Assembly: GCA_016185425.1 (NCBI GenBank)
Contig: JACPNQ010000043.1
Coordinates: forward strand, 62,001-126,000
DNA length: 64,000 nt
Reading direction: 5' to 3'
DNA from: Acidobacteriota bacterium
GTDB taxonomy: Bacteria; Acidobacteriota; Terriglobia; Bryobacterales; Bryobacteraceae
Shown in pieces: positions 51,814-60,759 of the stretch (position 1 is its first letter; each line of letters opens with the position of its first letter). The notes below the pieces were generated by a model. It had not been told where the DNA came from and ran no database searches. It saw nothing but the letters and a program-made list of their open reading frames with translations. Position numbers and translations under genes: made by a program.

Positions 51814-54411
51814 CTACTGCCGGATAGCGACCGTCACTCCAGCCGGGCTGTCGACATTGTTAACTCTTATGACAATCGGCACTGCGTTCCCGAGCGGCGC
51901 CGCAGCCGGCACCCGCGCGTTGATCTGAATCAGGCCTTGTATCAGTCCGGGCGCCGCGCCCGCATAAACCACCGGAGCGTCAACGTTGTTGATTCGCACC
52001 GTCACTCGCCCTGCAGGATATTGCGGCAGAGGTGTGCCCGCCAGCCTGCCGGTCTGTCCCGCAACCGGCGAAGTCTGGCCGCCGCCGGTCGCGAAGATCT
52101 GGATGATTGAATTCCGCTGCGCCGCATTTGTCGTCCCATTCAGTGAATTGTCCTGATTCAGGATTGCGCCCAGGCCGGCGCCGTTCGCCGCCTGCGTGAA
52201 GATCGCGGGCGCCGCCGGCGCGACAGTCACGTCCACTTCGTCCGACGGCGAGTTCAAATACTCCACCTTTACTTTCGCTGTCGTCTTGCCTTGTAGTTCG
52301 TACGGCACGATCGTCGAGATCTGTTTCTCTGTCGTATAAATCATCGGCGCAGGCTGGCCGTCGAACAGCACCCGCGTGCCGGCGAGTGAATCGGTAATGC
52401 CGAGTCTGTCCGACGTCAACTCAAGGGTCTTTAACTCAGCCGGCCCCATCAATGTGCCGTAAATCGTGACGATCTCGCCCGGGGCGATCGCACCGCCCTT
52501 GAAACTCGCTCCGTTCAGAATCCCGCCCGTCACGATCGACGGCTTGGCTTGACTCTGCACGACGATGAACGACACGTCACTGGAAATGCGCACCGAGCCG
52601 GTGCGCTCCGCGCCGCTGAAGTTAGGCGTAACGCTGAAGTCCACCGCGCCGCTACCGTTCACGCTGGAGAAACCTGTAATCGAAATCCAGGAGTCCGGGG
52701 AGCTTGGGGTCCATTGGCATCCCGCGCTGCCATTGACGTTGAATCGGCCGCCGGTGTTGCCGCCGCCGACAGTCATGCGTTGCGGCGAAACGGAAAGCGA
52801 GCACCCGCCGCCGGCCTGCGTCACGTTGAATGTCAGGTTGCCGACCTTAATCGAGCCCGACCGGTTCTGCCCGGCCGGATTGGCCGGAATGGAATAGTCG
52901 ATTTGGCCGTTGCCGTTGCCGCTCGCTCCGGCCGTGATCGTAATCCACGGTACTGTGGATTGGGCTGTCCACTGGCAAGTGGAAGTGACGGCAATCGAGG
53001 CTTGGAAGGCGTTCGATGGCACGGCGGTGTTTGCAGTTGGATTTATCGAGAGCTCGCAGTTCGCGCCACCTTGCGTTATGGTGAATGTCCTGTTGCCGAC
53101 GGTGATGACGCCGGTTCGTGTACCGGGCGTCGTGTTCGCGGCGACGGCGAAAGATATAGTGGCATCGCCTCCGCCCGACGCCGCCGACGTGAAGGTGATC
53201 CACGGCACATTGGACGCCGCGGTCCAGTTACATCCTGTTGTCGAGCTTACGTCGAAGCTACCCGCGCCGCCCGCGGCTGGAACGTCCAGAGCGGAAGCAG
53301 AAATATTCAGGCTGCATCCAACCCCGTCCTGCGTCACCAGAAACGCCGTTCCGCCAATAATGATGGAGCCGGAGCGCTCGGCCGGGGCAGGATTCGGATC
53401 GGCGCGGAATGTAAAGGTCGCAGTTCCGGTTCCCGATGCGGCGCTGGTGAGCGCGAGCCACGATGCGCTCGATTGCGCCGTCCACACGCAACTGGTCGTC
53501 AATGCAAATGTTCCGGTTCCGCCCAAAGCCGTCATGCGCTGGCTCGCCGGGTTCAGCACATAGCTGCAGCTACCACCCTCCTGCTGCACGGTGAATACAG
53601 CGTCGCCGATCGTGATGTGTCCGATTCGCGTCGTTGGGGTCGGGTTCGCGGCCGCCGACCAACTCAGCGTTCCGTTGCCGGTGCCCGAAGCGCCGACCGG
53701 TATTGTTAACCAGGCGGCGTCGCTGACGGCATTACGAGCGCAGCTCCCGACATTTGCAGTGATGGTCACTGTACCCGTTTCGGCCGAGGAGCGGATCTGC
53801 TGGAGTGACGGGTTGAGAGTGAAGCTGCACGCCGCGGCCTGCGTGACGGAGATCGAGTCGTTACCGATGGCAATGGTGCCGGTGCGAGCGTCCTTCGATG
53901 TATTCGCCGCGACGCGGTAACTGAGCGCGCCGCTGCCGGTGCCTCCACCGCTGACGATCGTGATCCACGATGCCGACGGCACCGGTGTCCACGAGCATTC
54001 GGAAGTCGTCGTGATGTTTGCGCTGCCCGTGCCGCCATCCGCACCGAAAGAGGCCGATCCGGGAGATGCGCTAAAACTGCACGAAATACCGGCTTGCGTG
54101 ACGCTAAACGTCGCTAAACCGCCATTTACCGTGATGGTTCCGGCGCGCTGGGCCGGCGAAGGGTTGGCCTGCACGGTGTAGCCGACCGTTGACGGGTTTG
54201 CAGTACCGCCGCCGAAGCTGATAGTGATCCAGGAAACGTTGCTCGAGGCGAACTTGTTGCAGTTGGTAGGGTTGCCGCTGATGGTGAACGTTCCGTTACT
54301 CGACCCGGCCGCCGCGAACGCGCCCGTGTTGTTCAGACTGACGGATGTGCACGTCTGTGCCTGCGCGCCAAGGCAGAGAAATAGCGTCGCCAGGACGCTT
54401 CGTAAACCCAT
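51814..54411 (-). CDS. Secreted protein with seven BACON-type repeats and Solibacter-type C-terminal domain
   Basis: 865 residues: a signal peptide ('SVLATLFLCLGAQAQ'), then seven repeats of about 85 residues (to about residue 600). Each opens with a Cys ('CSFSASPGSASF', 'CSFTLNPSLQQI', 'CSYVLNPASQRM', 'CELSINPTANTA'), has 'C-x-W-T...W-I-T' in the middle and ends 'GTITVN...FSVTQAG'. This is the BACON carbohydrate- or mucin-binding pattern. The two Cys per repeat probably form a disulfide. The last 240 residues ('GEIVTIYGTLMGP', 'QISTIVPYELQG', 'APGLIQGLIQINARVP') are TIGR03437-like. A surface-binding protein is likely; the ligand is unknown. Confidence 0.87.
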   Translation of the reverse strand: MGLRSVLATLFLCLGAQAQTCTSVSLNNTGAFAAAGSSNGTFTISGNPTNCNKFASSNVSWITISFGGGTANPSTVGYTVQANPSPAQRAGTITVNGGLATFSVTQAGISCSFSASPGSASFGADGGTGSANITTTSECSWTPVPSASWITIVSGGGTGSGALSYRVAANTSKDARTGTIAIGNDSISVTQAAACSFTLNPSLQQIRSSAETGTVTITANVGSCARNAVSDAAWLTIPVGASGTGNGTLSWSAAANPTPTTRIGHITIGDAVFTVQQEGGSCSYVLNPASQRMTALGGTGTFALTTSCVWTAQSSASWLALTSAASGTGTATFTFRADPNPAPAERSGSIIIGGTAFLVTQDGVGCSLNISASALDVPAAGGAGSFDVSSTTGCNWTAASNVPWITFTSAASGGGDATISFAVAANTTPGTRTGVITVGNRTFTITQGGANCELSINPTANTAVPSNAFQASIAVTSTCQWTAQSTVPWITITAGASGNGNGQIDYSIPANPAGQNRSGSIKVGNLTFNVTQAGGGCSLSVSPQRMTVGGGNTGGRFNVNGSAGCQWTPSSPDSWISITGFSSVNGSGAVDFSVTPNFSGAERTGSVRISSDVSFIVVQSQAKPSIVTGGILNGASFKGGAIAPGEIVTIYGTLMGPAELKTLELTSDRLGITDSLAGTRVLFDGQPAPMIYTTEKQISTIVPYELQGKTTAKVKVEYLNSPSDEVDVTVAPAAPAIFTQAANGAGLGAILNQDNSLNGTTNAAQRNSIIQIFATGGGQTSPVAGQTGRLAGTPLPQYPAGRVTVRINNVDAPVVYAGAAPGLIQGLIQINARVPAAAPLGNAVPIVIRVNNVDSPAGVTVAIRQ

Positions 54412-54438
54412 AGTTCGTTAAAAACCCCGCACTCCGTT

Positions 54439-55461
54439 TCAAGTTGCTGCCGGTTTGTCCACTTTTCCCGCGAACCGGCGGTAAATGAAGACCGCATATC
54501 CGCAGGCAATGATAAAACCGGGAATCCACCATACTAACCCGGCCTGCAGGCCGTATTGCGCGGCGGCGGCGTTATATACCGTCAACCCAGGTCCGTCGAT
54601 CGCCGGCAAGACACTCGGATAGAGGCTAAAAACCAGGCTGGTTAACATGCCGGCAATGTACGCGCACGACCCGAAAAATCGCGCGAGCGGCGTCTTCGCC
54701 CGTTTCACTTGGAACAACCCGCCCGCCGCAAGCAATGGAAACACCGTGCCCGCCGGACTTGCGGCGAAATTTGAAAACAATGCAGGCCGTACCGAGTAGC
54801 TCGCGAACGTAACGGCGGGTACGAGCAGCAGAACGATCCACCAGGCGGTGTTCGCGGCTGCCAGGGCTCTGGATTCGACAGGCTCATGCGTGCGATAGGC
54901 CACCCAGAGAGCGCCGTGCTGGAGTAGCGTCGCGAATGCCAGCAGGGCCACCAGAATGGTGTACCAATCGAGAATCCCGGGTTCGGCCGAGACACGGAAG
55001 TCGGTCCAAAGCGGCAGGAAGAATTCGAAGTTTGCGTCAAGCGGCACACCGCGAACCACATTGCCCAGTGCCGCTCCGAAGAAGATGGCAAGCAGCGCCG
55101 AGGCGCCGCAAAATACAACGTCCCAGAACGGCGTCCATAGCACGTCGCGCATCAGATGCCGCGCTTCGATGGCGATTCCTCTCAGCAAAAGCAGCCATAA
55201 AACGCACATAAGTGGCAGATAGAACCCGCTGAATGCGCTGGCATAGAGCGAAGGAAACGCAAAGTACAGCGTGCCGCCGCCAGCGATCAGCCATACCTCA
55301 TTGCCATCCCAGAACGGGCCGATGGCGCCCAGCACCTGGTCGCGCTCCTCGGCTGTCCTGGCCAGGAAGAGGTGCAGCGCGCCGGCGCCGAGGTCGAAAC
55401 CGTCGAGGATAACGTAGCCGGCAATCATGCTCGCGACGAGCCAGAACCAGAGCGTCTCCAT
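54439..55461 (-). CDS. cydB: Cytochrome bd quinol oxidase subunit II
   Basis: About 340 residues with eight or nine membrane helices. 'ASMIAGYVILDGFDLGAGAL', 'FWDGNEVWLIAGGGTLYFAF' and 'PLMCVLWLLLLRGIAIEARH' identify CydB, the subunit that stabilises the CydA hemes and delivers protons and oxygen in the bd oxidase. The ATG at 55461 directly precedes the first helix; an in-frame start at 55506 would overlap cydA. It begins one base after the cydA stop. No cydX reading frame is evident downstream. Confidence 0.93.
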   Translation of the reverse strand: METLWFWLVASMIAGYVILDGFDLGAGALHLFLARTAEERDQVLGAIGPFWDGNEVWLIAGGGTLYFAFPSLYASAFSGFYLPLMCVLWLLLLRGIAIEARHLMRDVLWTPFWDVVFCGASALLAIFFGAALGNVVRGVPLDANFEFFLPLWTDFRVSAEPGILDWYTILVALLAFATLLQHGALWVAYRTHEPVESRALAAANTAWWIVLLLVPAVTFASYSVRPALFSNFAASPAGTVFPLLAAGGLFQVKRAKTPLARFFGSCAYIAGMLTSLVFSLYPSVLPAIDGPGLTVYNAAAAQYGLQAGLVWWIPGFIIACGYAVFIYRRFAGKVDKPAAT

Positions 55462-55462
55462 G

Positions 55463-56788
55463 TCAGTGTGCCTCCCCCGGGCCGGTTGCCAATTCGCGCT
55501 GTACAAGGAAAAGGAAAAGCATGCTTAGTAACGTGTAAAGGCCCAGGAAGCCGAGCAGCGTAAAGAGTGTGTTGCCGCTCGACACTTTGGTCGAGTACCC
55601 GTCGGCGGTACGCATGAGTCCATAGATCAGCCACGGCTGCCGGCCAAGTTCCGCGGTCATCCAGCCGGCGGTGTTGGCGACGTATGGCAGCGGGAAGCAG
55701 AGCAGGAGTGCCCAGAGGACGGCTTTGTTCGTATAGAGTTTGTTCAAACGAAGGAGCACGAACGCGGTGAGACTGAGCGCGATGAATATCGTTCCCAGGC
55801 CGACCATGATGTGGAAGGAATAGAAAAGCAGAGGGATATTGTCGGGCCATTGATCCCGCGGCACCTCGTTCAACCCTTTCACCTCGGCGTTCCAGCGTCC
55901 ATAGCTGATGAAGCTCAGCATCTTCGGAAGCGTGATCGGATTGTCGATACGCTGCTTCTCGACATCGGGTTGTCCGATGATGTTGAGCGATGCGCCGCTC
56001 TTCGTATCGAAATTGCCCTCCATTCCGGCCAGAGCGACGGGCTGATAGGCCGCCACCATCTTGCCCTGCATGTCACCCGTCGGGAAGGCGACGAGCACAG
56101 CCGAGAGTGCAAATGCAGGAACGCCGATCTGCAGAAAGAAGCGGCCATAGCCGGCATGTCTGCCTGACAAAACGTAGAACGCGCCCGTTGCGCACATTAC
56201 GGCGGCGGCGGTAACGACGGATCCGCACATGTTGTGGGCGAACTGGACGTACGTCCACGGATTGAGCAGGAAAGTCGACAGGCTGTCGAGGAGGATCTCG
56301 CCGTTCGGTCCGATGCGATGGCCGACCGGATGCTGCATCCACGCGTCGGTGGCAATGATGAAAAACCCGCTCAACCAGGAGCCGGCGAACACCAGTAGGG
56401 ACGCGAGCCAGTGGATCCGCGGTCCCACCTTTTCCCTTCCGAACAGCAGGATCCCGAGGAAGCTCGATTCCAGAAAGAAAGAGTACATTCCCTCCATCGC
56501 GAGCGTTTGGCCGATAACGCCGCCTGCCGCTTTTGAGAAGCGGGACCAGTTGGTGCCGAACTGGAACTCCATCGGAATGCCAGTGACGACACCCATGGCG
56601 AAATTGATACCGAACAGTTTGATCCAGAAGCGGGAGGCATCCTCATAGAACGGGTTCCCGGTACGCAGCGCGAGCGTCTTCATCACGAAGATGAGGAGCG
56701 CAAGGCCCATGGTGAGCTGAGGGAAAAGGTAGTGATAGGTGATAGTGAACGCGAAGTGCAGCCTGTGCAATCCAAGCGCGGTGTCCAT
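55463..56788 (-). CDS. cydA: Cytochrome bd quinol oxidase subunit I
   Basis: 441 residues. Heme ligands: His19 ('FTITYHYLFPQLTMG') for heme b595, and His185 ('VQFAHNMCGS') with Met328 ('FYSFHIMVGLG') for heme b558. Glu99 and Glu107 of the proton path are in 'QTLAMEGMYSFFLESSFLG'. The quinol loop is short and contains 'GWMTAELGRQPW', unlike the long-loop E. coli enzyme (522 residues). It oxidises quinol and reduces oxygen with high affinity, useful at low oxygen or under nitric oxide or sulfide stress. It lies 33 bases after terC. Confidence 0.94.
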   Translation of the reverse strand: MDTALGLHRLHFAFTITYHYLFPQLTMGLALLIFVMKTLALRTGNPFYEDASRFWIKLFGINFAMGVVTGIPMEFQFGTNWSRFSKAAGGVIGQTLAMEGMYSFFLESSFLGILLFGREKVGPRIHWLASLLVFAGSWLSGFFIIATDAWMQHPVGHRIGPNGEILLDSLSTFLLNPWTYVQFAHNMCGSVVTAAAVMCATGAFYVLSGRHAGYGRFFLQIGVPAFALSAVLVAFPTGDMQGKMVAAYQPVALAGMEGNFDTKSGASLNIIGQPDVEKQRIDNPITLPKMLSFISYGRWNAEVKGLNEVPRDQWPDNIPLLFYSFHIMVGLGTIFIALSLTAFVLLRLNKLYTNKAVLWALLLCFPLPYVANTAGWMTAELGRQPWLIYGLMRTADGYSTKVSSGNTLFTLLGFLGLYTLLSMLFLFLVQRELATGPGEAH

Positions 56789-56821
56789 GTACCTTTATTG
56801 TCGCTTCTCGCCGTTCGCGCG

Positions 56822-57862
56822 TTAGGCGGCTGGCGCTTCTTCGGTTTTCTTCGGAAAGGCGAGCGAAAGGAGGATGGACGCGCCGATGACGCCAAGGATG
56901 ATGGCGAGCGAAAGCGTGATCGGGAAGTGGCCGTCGAAGAGTTTATTCAGCCACGCCATCTTCAAGCCGACGAAGATCAGCACAATGGAAAGGCCGTACT
57001 TCAGCAAATGGAACAGGTGAACGGCGCCGGCCAACAGGAAAAAAAGGCTGCGCAGTCCGAGGATGGCGAATATATTCGAGGTGAAAACGATGAACGGCTC
57101 GTCCGTGACGCCGAAAATGGCGGGTACCGAATCGACCGCGAACAGAATATCGGTGAGTTCAAGAAAGACCAGGCAGAGCAGGAGCGGAGTGCCGAGATGC
57201 TTCCCATTTTCCGTCACGAAAAAGCGGGCGCCGTGAAGGCTGCCGGTAATGGGCAGGATTCGTTTCAGCAGGCGGAGAATCGAGTTGTGCTCCGGGTCAA
57301 TGGAATCGCCCTTGCTGAACATCATCTTCAAGCCGGTAACAATCAGGATGGCGCCAAAGACGAGGATCATCCAATGGAAATGCAGCAGGGCCGAGCCAAG
57401 GGCGATGAACAGCGCCCGAAAGATGAGCGCCCCGAGAATGCCGAAGAAAAGAACACGGTGCTGATACTGTTGCGGAATGCCGAAGAATCCAAACACGACA
57501 ACGAACACGAACATGTTGTCGACGCTGAGCGATTCCTCCAGTACATAACCGGTGAGAAATTCGAGAGCCACTTGGCGCGCGGCAGTGACGGGATCAAACC
57601 CGGGGACAGCCGCCAGACGAGGATCGTGGGCGAAGGCCCACGACGAATAGACATAGAGGCCGAAGCAGAACGCGAGCGCCAATCCCACCCAAACGAAGAC
57701 CCACAGTGCGGCCTCGCGAAAGGAGACAGAGTGCGCTTTTCGATGGAACAGGCCGAGATCCAGCAGCAGCAACAACAGGACCCCGGCCGTGAAGGCAAGG
57801 TAGAACCACCAATACTCACTGAACGGAAAGAGCGCTATATCGGAAAGTTGGGCCGGGGTCAT
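56822..57862 (-). CDS. TerC/Alx family membrane protein
   Basis: 346 residues and eight or nine helices: 'GVLLLLLLDLGLFHRKAHSV', 'EFLTGYVLEESLSVDNMFVF', 'RVLFFGILGALIFRALFI' and 'CLVFLELTDILFAVDSVPAI'. Acidic residues in the membrane ('EESLSVDN', 'LELTDILFAVDS') fit metal transport. The family is tied to manganese export and to metalation of exported enzymes. Its ATG overlaps the htpX stop by 4 bases, and cydA follows 33 bases later, so a four-gene operon is likely. No yybP-ykoY riboswitch is seen upstream. Confidence 0.9.
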   Translation of the reverse strand: MTPAQLSDIALFPFSEYWWFYLAFTAGVLLLLLLDLGLFHRKAHSVSFREAALWVFVWVGLALAFCFGLYVYSSWAFAHDPRLAAVPGFDPVTAARQVALEFLTGYVLEESLSVDNMFVFVVVFGFFGIPQQYQHRVLFFGILGALIFRALFIALGSALLHFHWMILVFGAILIVTGLKMMFSKGDSIDPEHNSILRLLKRILPITGSLHGARFFVTENGKHLGTPLLLCLVFLELTDILFAVDSVPAIFGVTDEPFIVFTSNIFAILGLRSLFFLLAGAVHLFHLLKYGLSIVLIFVGLKMAWLNKLFDGHFPITLSLAIILGVIGASILLSLAFPKKTEEAPAA

Positions 57863-58707
57863 GCCCGGCGGCCGATCTGCTCCAGCCGCGCGATGCGTTC
57901 GGCCGTTGGCGGGTGGGTGCTAAACAGATTGGCCATGCCGCCGGAAAAGGGATTGGAGATGTACATATGCGCCGTGGCGGGCGAGCCGGTCTCCATCGGA
58001 ATCTGGTGGCTCCACGCCTCGATCTTCTGTAGCGCGCTGGCGAGTGCCAGCGGCTTGCCCGAATACTCGGCGGCCGCTTCGTCCGCGAGGAACTCGCGCG
58101 AGCGGGAAATGGCCATCTGAATCAGCATGGCGGCAAAAGGCGCCACGATGGCGCTGACGAGCATTGCGACCGGATGGCCGCCCTCCTCGTCATCATGCGA
58201 ACGTCCTCCGAACATGGCGCCCCACATGGCCATGTTGCCGAGAGAGCTCAAGGCGCCGGCAATCGTGGCCGAGACCGTCATAATCAACGTGTCGCGGTGA
58301 GCGATGTGGCCAAGCTCATGTGCGATGACGCCTTCGAGTTCATCCATGTTCAACACGCGAAGGATTCCTTCTGTCATCGCCACCGCGCCCTTGGCGGGGC
58401 TGCGGCCGGTGGCGAAGGCGTTTGGCGAATCATCGGGAATGATGTAGACGCGCGGCATCGGAATCTTCGCCCGCTGAGCCAGGCGCTGAATCATTGCATA
58501 GATTTCGGGCGAGTCGGCCGGGCCGATCTCCTGCGCGTTGTGCATGCGAAGAACGATGGAATCGGAAAACCAATAGGAGCCGACGTTCATGACGACGGCA
58601 AAGACCAGGGCGAGCATAAGGCCTGAGCGGCCTCCCATGGCTTGTCCGGCGATAAGCAACAGGCTGGTGAGCGCAGCCAGCAGCAAATATGTTTTTAAGC
58701 GGTTCAT
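57859..58707 (-). CDS. htpX: Membrane-bound zinc protease HtpX (M48)
   Basis: 282 residues. Two N-terminal helices ('TYLLLAALTSLLLIAGQAMG', 'LMLALVFAVVMNVGSYWF') precede the M48 catalytic site, His130-Glu131 and His134 in 'GVIAHELGHIAHRDT'. Two more helices follow, and the third zinc ligand lies in 'SREFLADEAAAEYSG'. 'NAFATGRSPAKGAVAMTEGI' is typical of HtpX, which degrades damaged inner-membrane proteins. The ATG at 58707 has AGGAGG at 58718-58723; a longer upstream frame is non-homologous. It is the first gene of htpX-terC-cydAB. Confidence 0.93.
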   Translation of the reverse strand: MNRLKTYLLLAALTSLLLIAGQAMGGRSGLMLALVFAVVMNVGSYWFSDSIVLRMHNAQEIGPADSPEIYAMIQRLAQRAKIPMPRVYIIPDDSPNAFATGRSPAKGAVAMTEGILRVLNMDELEGVIAHELGHIAHRDTLIMTVSATIAGALSSLGNMAMWGAMFGGRSHDDEEGGHPVAMLVSAIVAPFAAMLIQMAISRSREFLADEAAAEYSGKPLALASALQKIEAWSHQIPMETGSPATAHMYISNPFSGGMANLFSTHPPTAERIARLEQIGRRA

Positions 58708-58977
58708 TGGTTGTAATCCTCCTAACGTGCGAAAGACCCTTTGCGTCAACCCGCCCGGTACGATTTCGCGTCCGGTCCGGCTGGCGCAAAAGGTCTTGAT
58801 CCGTGCGCTTGGCGTCACGCCGCTGCCCGGGCTGCCTGGGTCTTCCAAGATCAAGGCGAACCGTCTTGACGGGCCAGCGGTTAGGGTGATCTACTCCCCT
58901 TTTGCTGTCACTACTAGGATGCACAAAAATGGGGCCGGGTTGCAAATGGGTGGCTGTAAAGTAGATATCTGAACCCT

Positions 58978-60042
58978 ATGCCGGTACTTACCGTCGCGAT
59001 CGCCGTCGCCGTTGGCATTGTCCTGATGTTGCGCAAAGCGCGTTTCCACTATGAGAGGCTTCCGAAGATCCCCTATGTCGCGGGCGCCCAGTTGCCGGAT
59101 GTGGCCGTTATCATCCCAGCCCGAAACGAGGAGGCGGGTATTGCGAGCTGTGTCGCTTCGTTCCCGCCGGAAATCGTAACGGTGGCCGATGACCATTCGG
59201 AAGACCGCACAGCGGAAATTGCGCGAGAACTGGAAGTTCGGGTGATAGAAGCGCCCGCGTTGGCGGACGGGAAAATGGGCAAGCCGAACGCGTGCATGGC
59301 CGGCGCACAGGCTTCGGCGGGCGAGTGGCTGCTGTTCGTCGATGCGGACACGCATTATGCTCGCGTGTTTCTGCCGTCGCTGCTCAACTATGCCGTGGAC
59401 GAAGAGCTGGAAATGGTAAGCGTATTTCTGAACCGTGAGACCGGGACACTGGCCGGAAAGATTCTGTTGCCATACGCCTTCGCGCTCTATTTCGCCGGCG
59501 TGAACAGTTCGCGCGCCAACGGCAGGCCACCCTCGGAGTGGCCGGGCGGCGGACGATGTCTATTGATCACGAGGAAAGCGTACGACGCTATTGGCGGGCA
59601 CGCCGCGGTTGAAGGCGCGGTGCTGGACGATGTCGCGCTGGCAAAACGAGCGGCGGCAAAGGGGGTCCGCAGCCGCGTGGCGCGCGCGGAGCATATGGGG
59701 TTCGCACGCATGGATGGCTCGTTCGGCGCCATCCTGAACGAGTCCGAAAGAAAAGCATTCCGCCTGATGAAGGAGAATCCGTTCGGCGGCGTACAGACGG
59801 CTCTAACCTCTATCCTGCTGGCGGCGTGGCTGCCGCTGCTCGCGCTGCTGCTCTATGCGCGCTACACACGGCAGGCGATACTCTTTGCGCTGGTGCCGAT
59901 ACTCATCCTTTTCCCCTGGTATCGGAGCGCAACAGTGCTGCTCGCACCGGTCGCGATCTATCTCTATCCGATCGTCGCTTTACGCGCCGTTATGATGGGC
60001 CTTGCCGGCGCGCGCACGATGTGGAAGGGACGCGAAGTCTGA
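58978..60042 (+). CDS. Membrane glycosyltransferase family 2 (CrtQ/HpnB-like)
   Basis: 354 residues. An N-terminal helix ('VLTVAIAVAVGIVLML') leads into a GT2 domain: 'DVAVIIPARNEEAGIASCVA', 'VTVADDHSEDRTAEIARELE', 'GEWLLFVDADTHY' (DxD) and 'GAVLDDVALAKRAAAKG' (ED catalytic region). Two or three C-terminal helices follow. The layout resembles CrtQ carotenoid-acid or HpnB hopanoid-associated glycosyltransferases. No carotenoid or hopanoid gene lies nearby, so the acceptor is open. It is divergent from htpX across a 270-base gap in which I see no gene. Confidence 0.83.
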   Translation: MPVLTVAIAVAVGIVLMLRKARFHYERLPKIPYVAGAQLPDVAVIIPARNEEAGIASCVASFPPEIVTVADDHSEDRTAEIARELEVRVIEAPALADGKMGKPNACMAGAQASAGEWLLFVDADTHYARVFLPSLLNYAVDEELEMVSVFLNRETGTLAGKILLPYAFALYFAGVNSSRANGRPPSEWPGGGRCLLITRKAYDAIGGHAAVEGAVLDDVALAKRAAAKGVRSRVARAEHMGFARMDGSFGAILNESERKAFRLMKENPFGGVQTALTSILLAAWLPLLALLLYARYTRQAILFALVPILILFPWYRSATVLLAPVAIYLYPIVALRAVMMGLAGARTMWKGREV

Positions 60043-60046
60043 GGAT

Positions 60047-60084
60047 GCGGCCGGCTGCCGCGCCTGCTTGCCGCAGCCGGCCGC
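60047..60084. terminator. Bidirectional terminator hairpin between convergent genes
   Basis: A perfect 12-bp GC-rich stem, GCGGCCGGCTGC (60047-60058) and GCAGCCGGCCGC (60073-60084), with a 14-base loop. It lies exactly between the stop of the glycosyltransferase (60042) and the stop of sodA (60089). There is no long T run, so it may act mainly as a transcript-end stabiliser. Confidence 0.65.
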
Positions 60085-60088
60085 CGGA

Positions 60089-60724
60089 TTAAAACGTCAG
60101 AGTCAGTGTGCCGTTGTAGGCGGCGTCCGCGTTCGACCAGTTAACGACATTCCACCAGGCGTCGACGTATCCGGGGCGCACGTTCTGATACTTCAAGTAA
60201 TAGGCATGCTCCCACACATCGAGCCCCAGCACAGCGGTCTTCCCGTCCATCAATGGCGTGTCCTGATTCGGGGTTGAAGTAATCTCCAGCGAGCCGTCGG
60301 CCTTCTTCACAAGCCAAGCCCAACCGGAACCGAAGCGGCCGATGGCCGCCGCCTTGAACTGCGTCTTGAAATTGTCGAAGCTGCCGAATGAAGCGCTGAT
60401 CGCCTCGCCGAGCTTGCCAGTCGGTTCGCCGCCTCCGCCATTGCCCGCCGGCGCCATAGTCAGCCAGAACAGCGAATGGTTAAAGTGACCGCCGCCGTTG
60501 TTGCGGACCGCCGCTTTCTTGGCGTCGGGAACGATAGCGAGATTGTTGGCAAGCAATTGTTCCAGTGTCTTGCCTTCCAGCGCCGGGTCGCCGGTCACCG
60601 CGTTGTTCAGGTTGGTCACGTAAGCGTTGTGGTGACGGCTGCGATGAATGTCCATCGTCATCTCGTCGATGGACGGTTCCAGCGCGTTATTGGCATAGGG
60701 CAGGTTGGGAAGGGTAAAAGGCAT
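60089..60724 (-). CDS. sodA: Superoxide dismutase, Mn/Fe family
   Basis: 211 residues. Metal ligands: His27 ('TMDIHRSRHHNAYV'), His83 ('NNGGGHFNHSLFW'), Asp169 and His173 ('LGLDVWEHAYYLKYQN'). The 'GGHFNH' and 'WAWLV' sequences fit manganese or cambialistic enzymes better than strict iron forms. No signal peptide, so cytoplasmic. The ATG at 60724 has AAGGAGAAC at 60732-60739; a longer frame to 60880 lies inside gatA and is rejected. It is 35 bases downstream of gatA and so may be cotranscribed with gatCA. Confidence 0.95.
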   Translation of the reverse strand: MPFTLPNLPYANNALEPSIDEMTMDIHRSRHHNAYVTNLNNAVTGDPALEGKTLEQLLANNLAIVPDAKKAAVRNNGGGHFNHSLFWLTMAPAGNGGGGEPTGKLGEAISASFGSFDNFKTQFKAAAIGRFGSGWAWLVKKADGSLEITSTPNQDTPLMDGKTAVLGLDVWEHAYYLKYQNVRPGYVDAWWNVVNWSNADAAYNGTLTLTF

Positions 60725-60759
60725 AAGAGTGTTCTCCTTGGATTTCTTTTGATGCAGCT

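Noticed and set aside
58708..58977. CTTGATC...GATCAAG inverted repeat upstream of htpX, considered as an operator
   Set aside because: Only 7 bp, far apart, and in GC-rich DNA where such matches are common; no second supporting signal.
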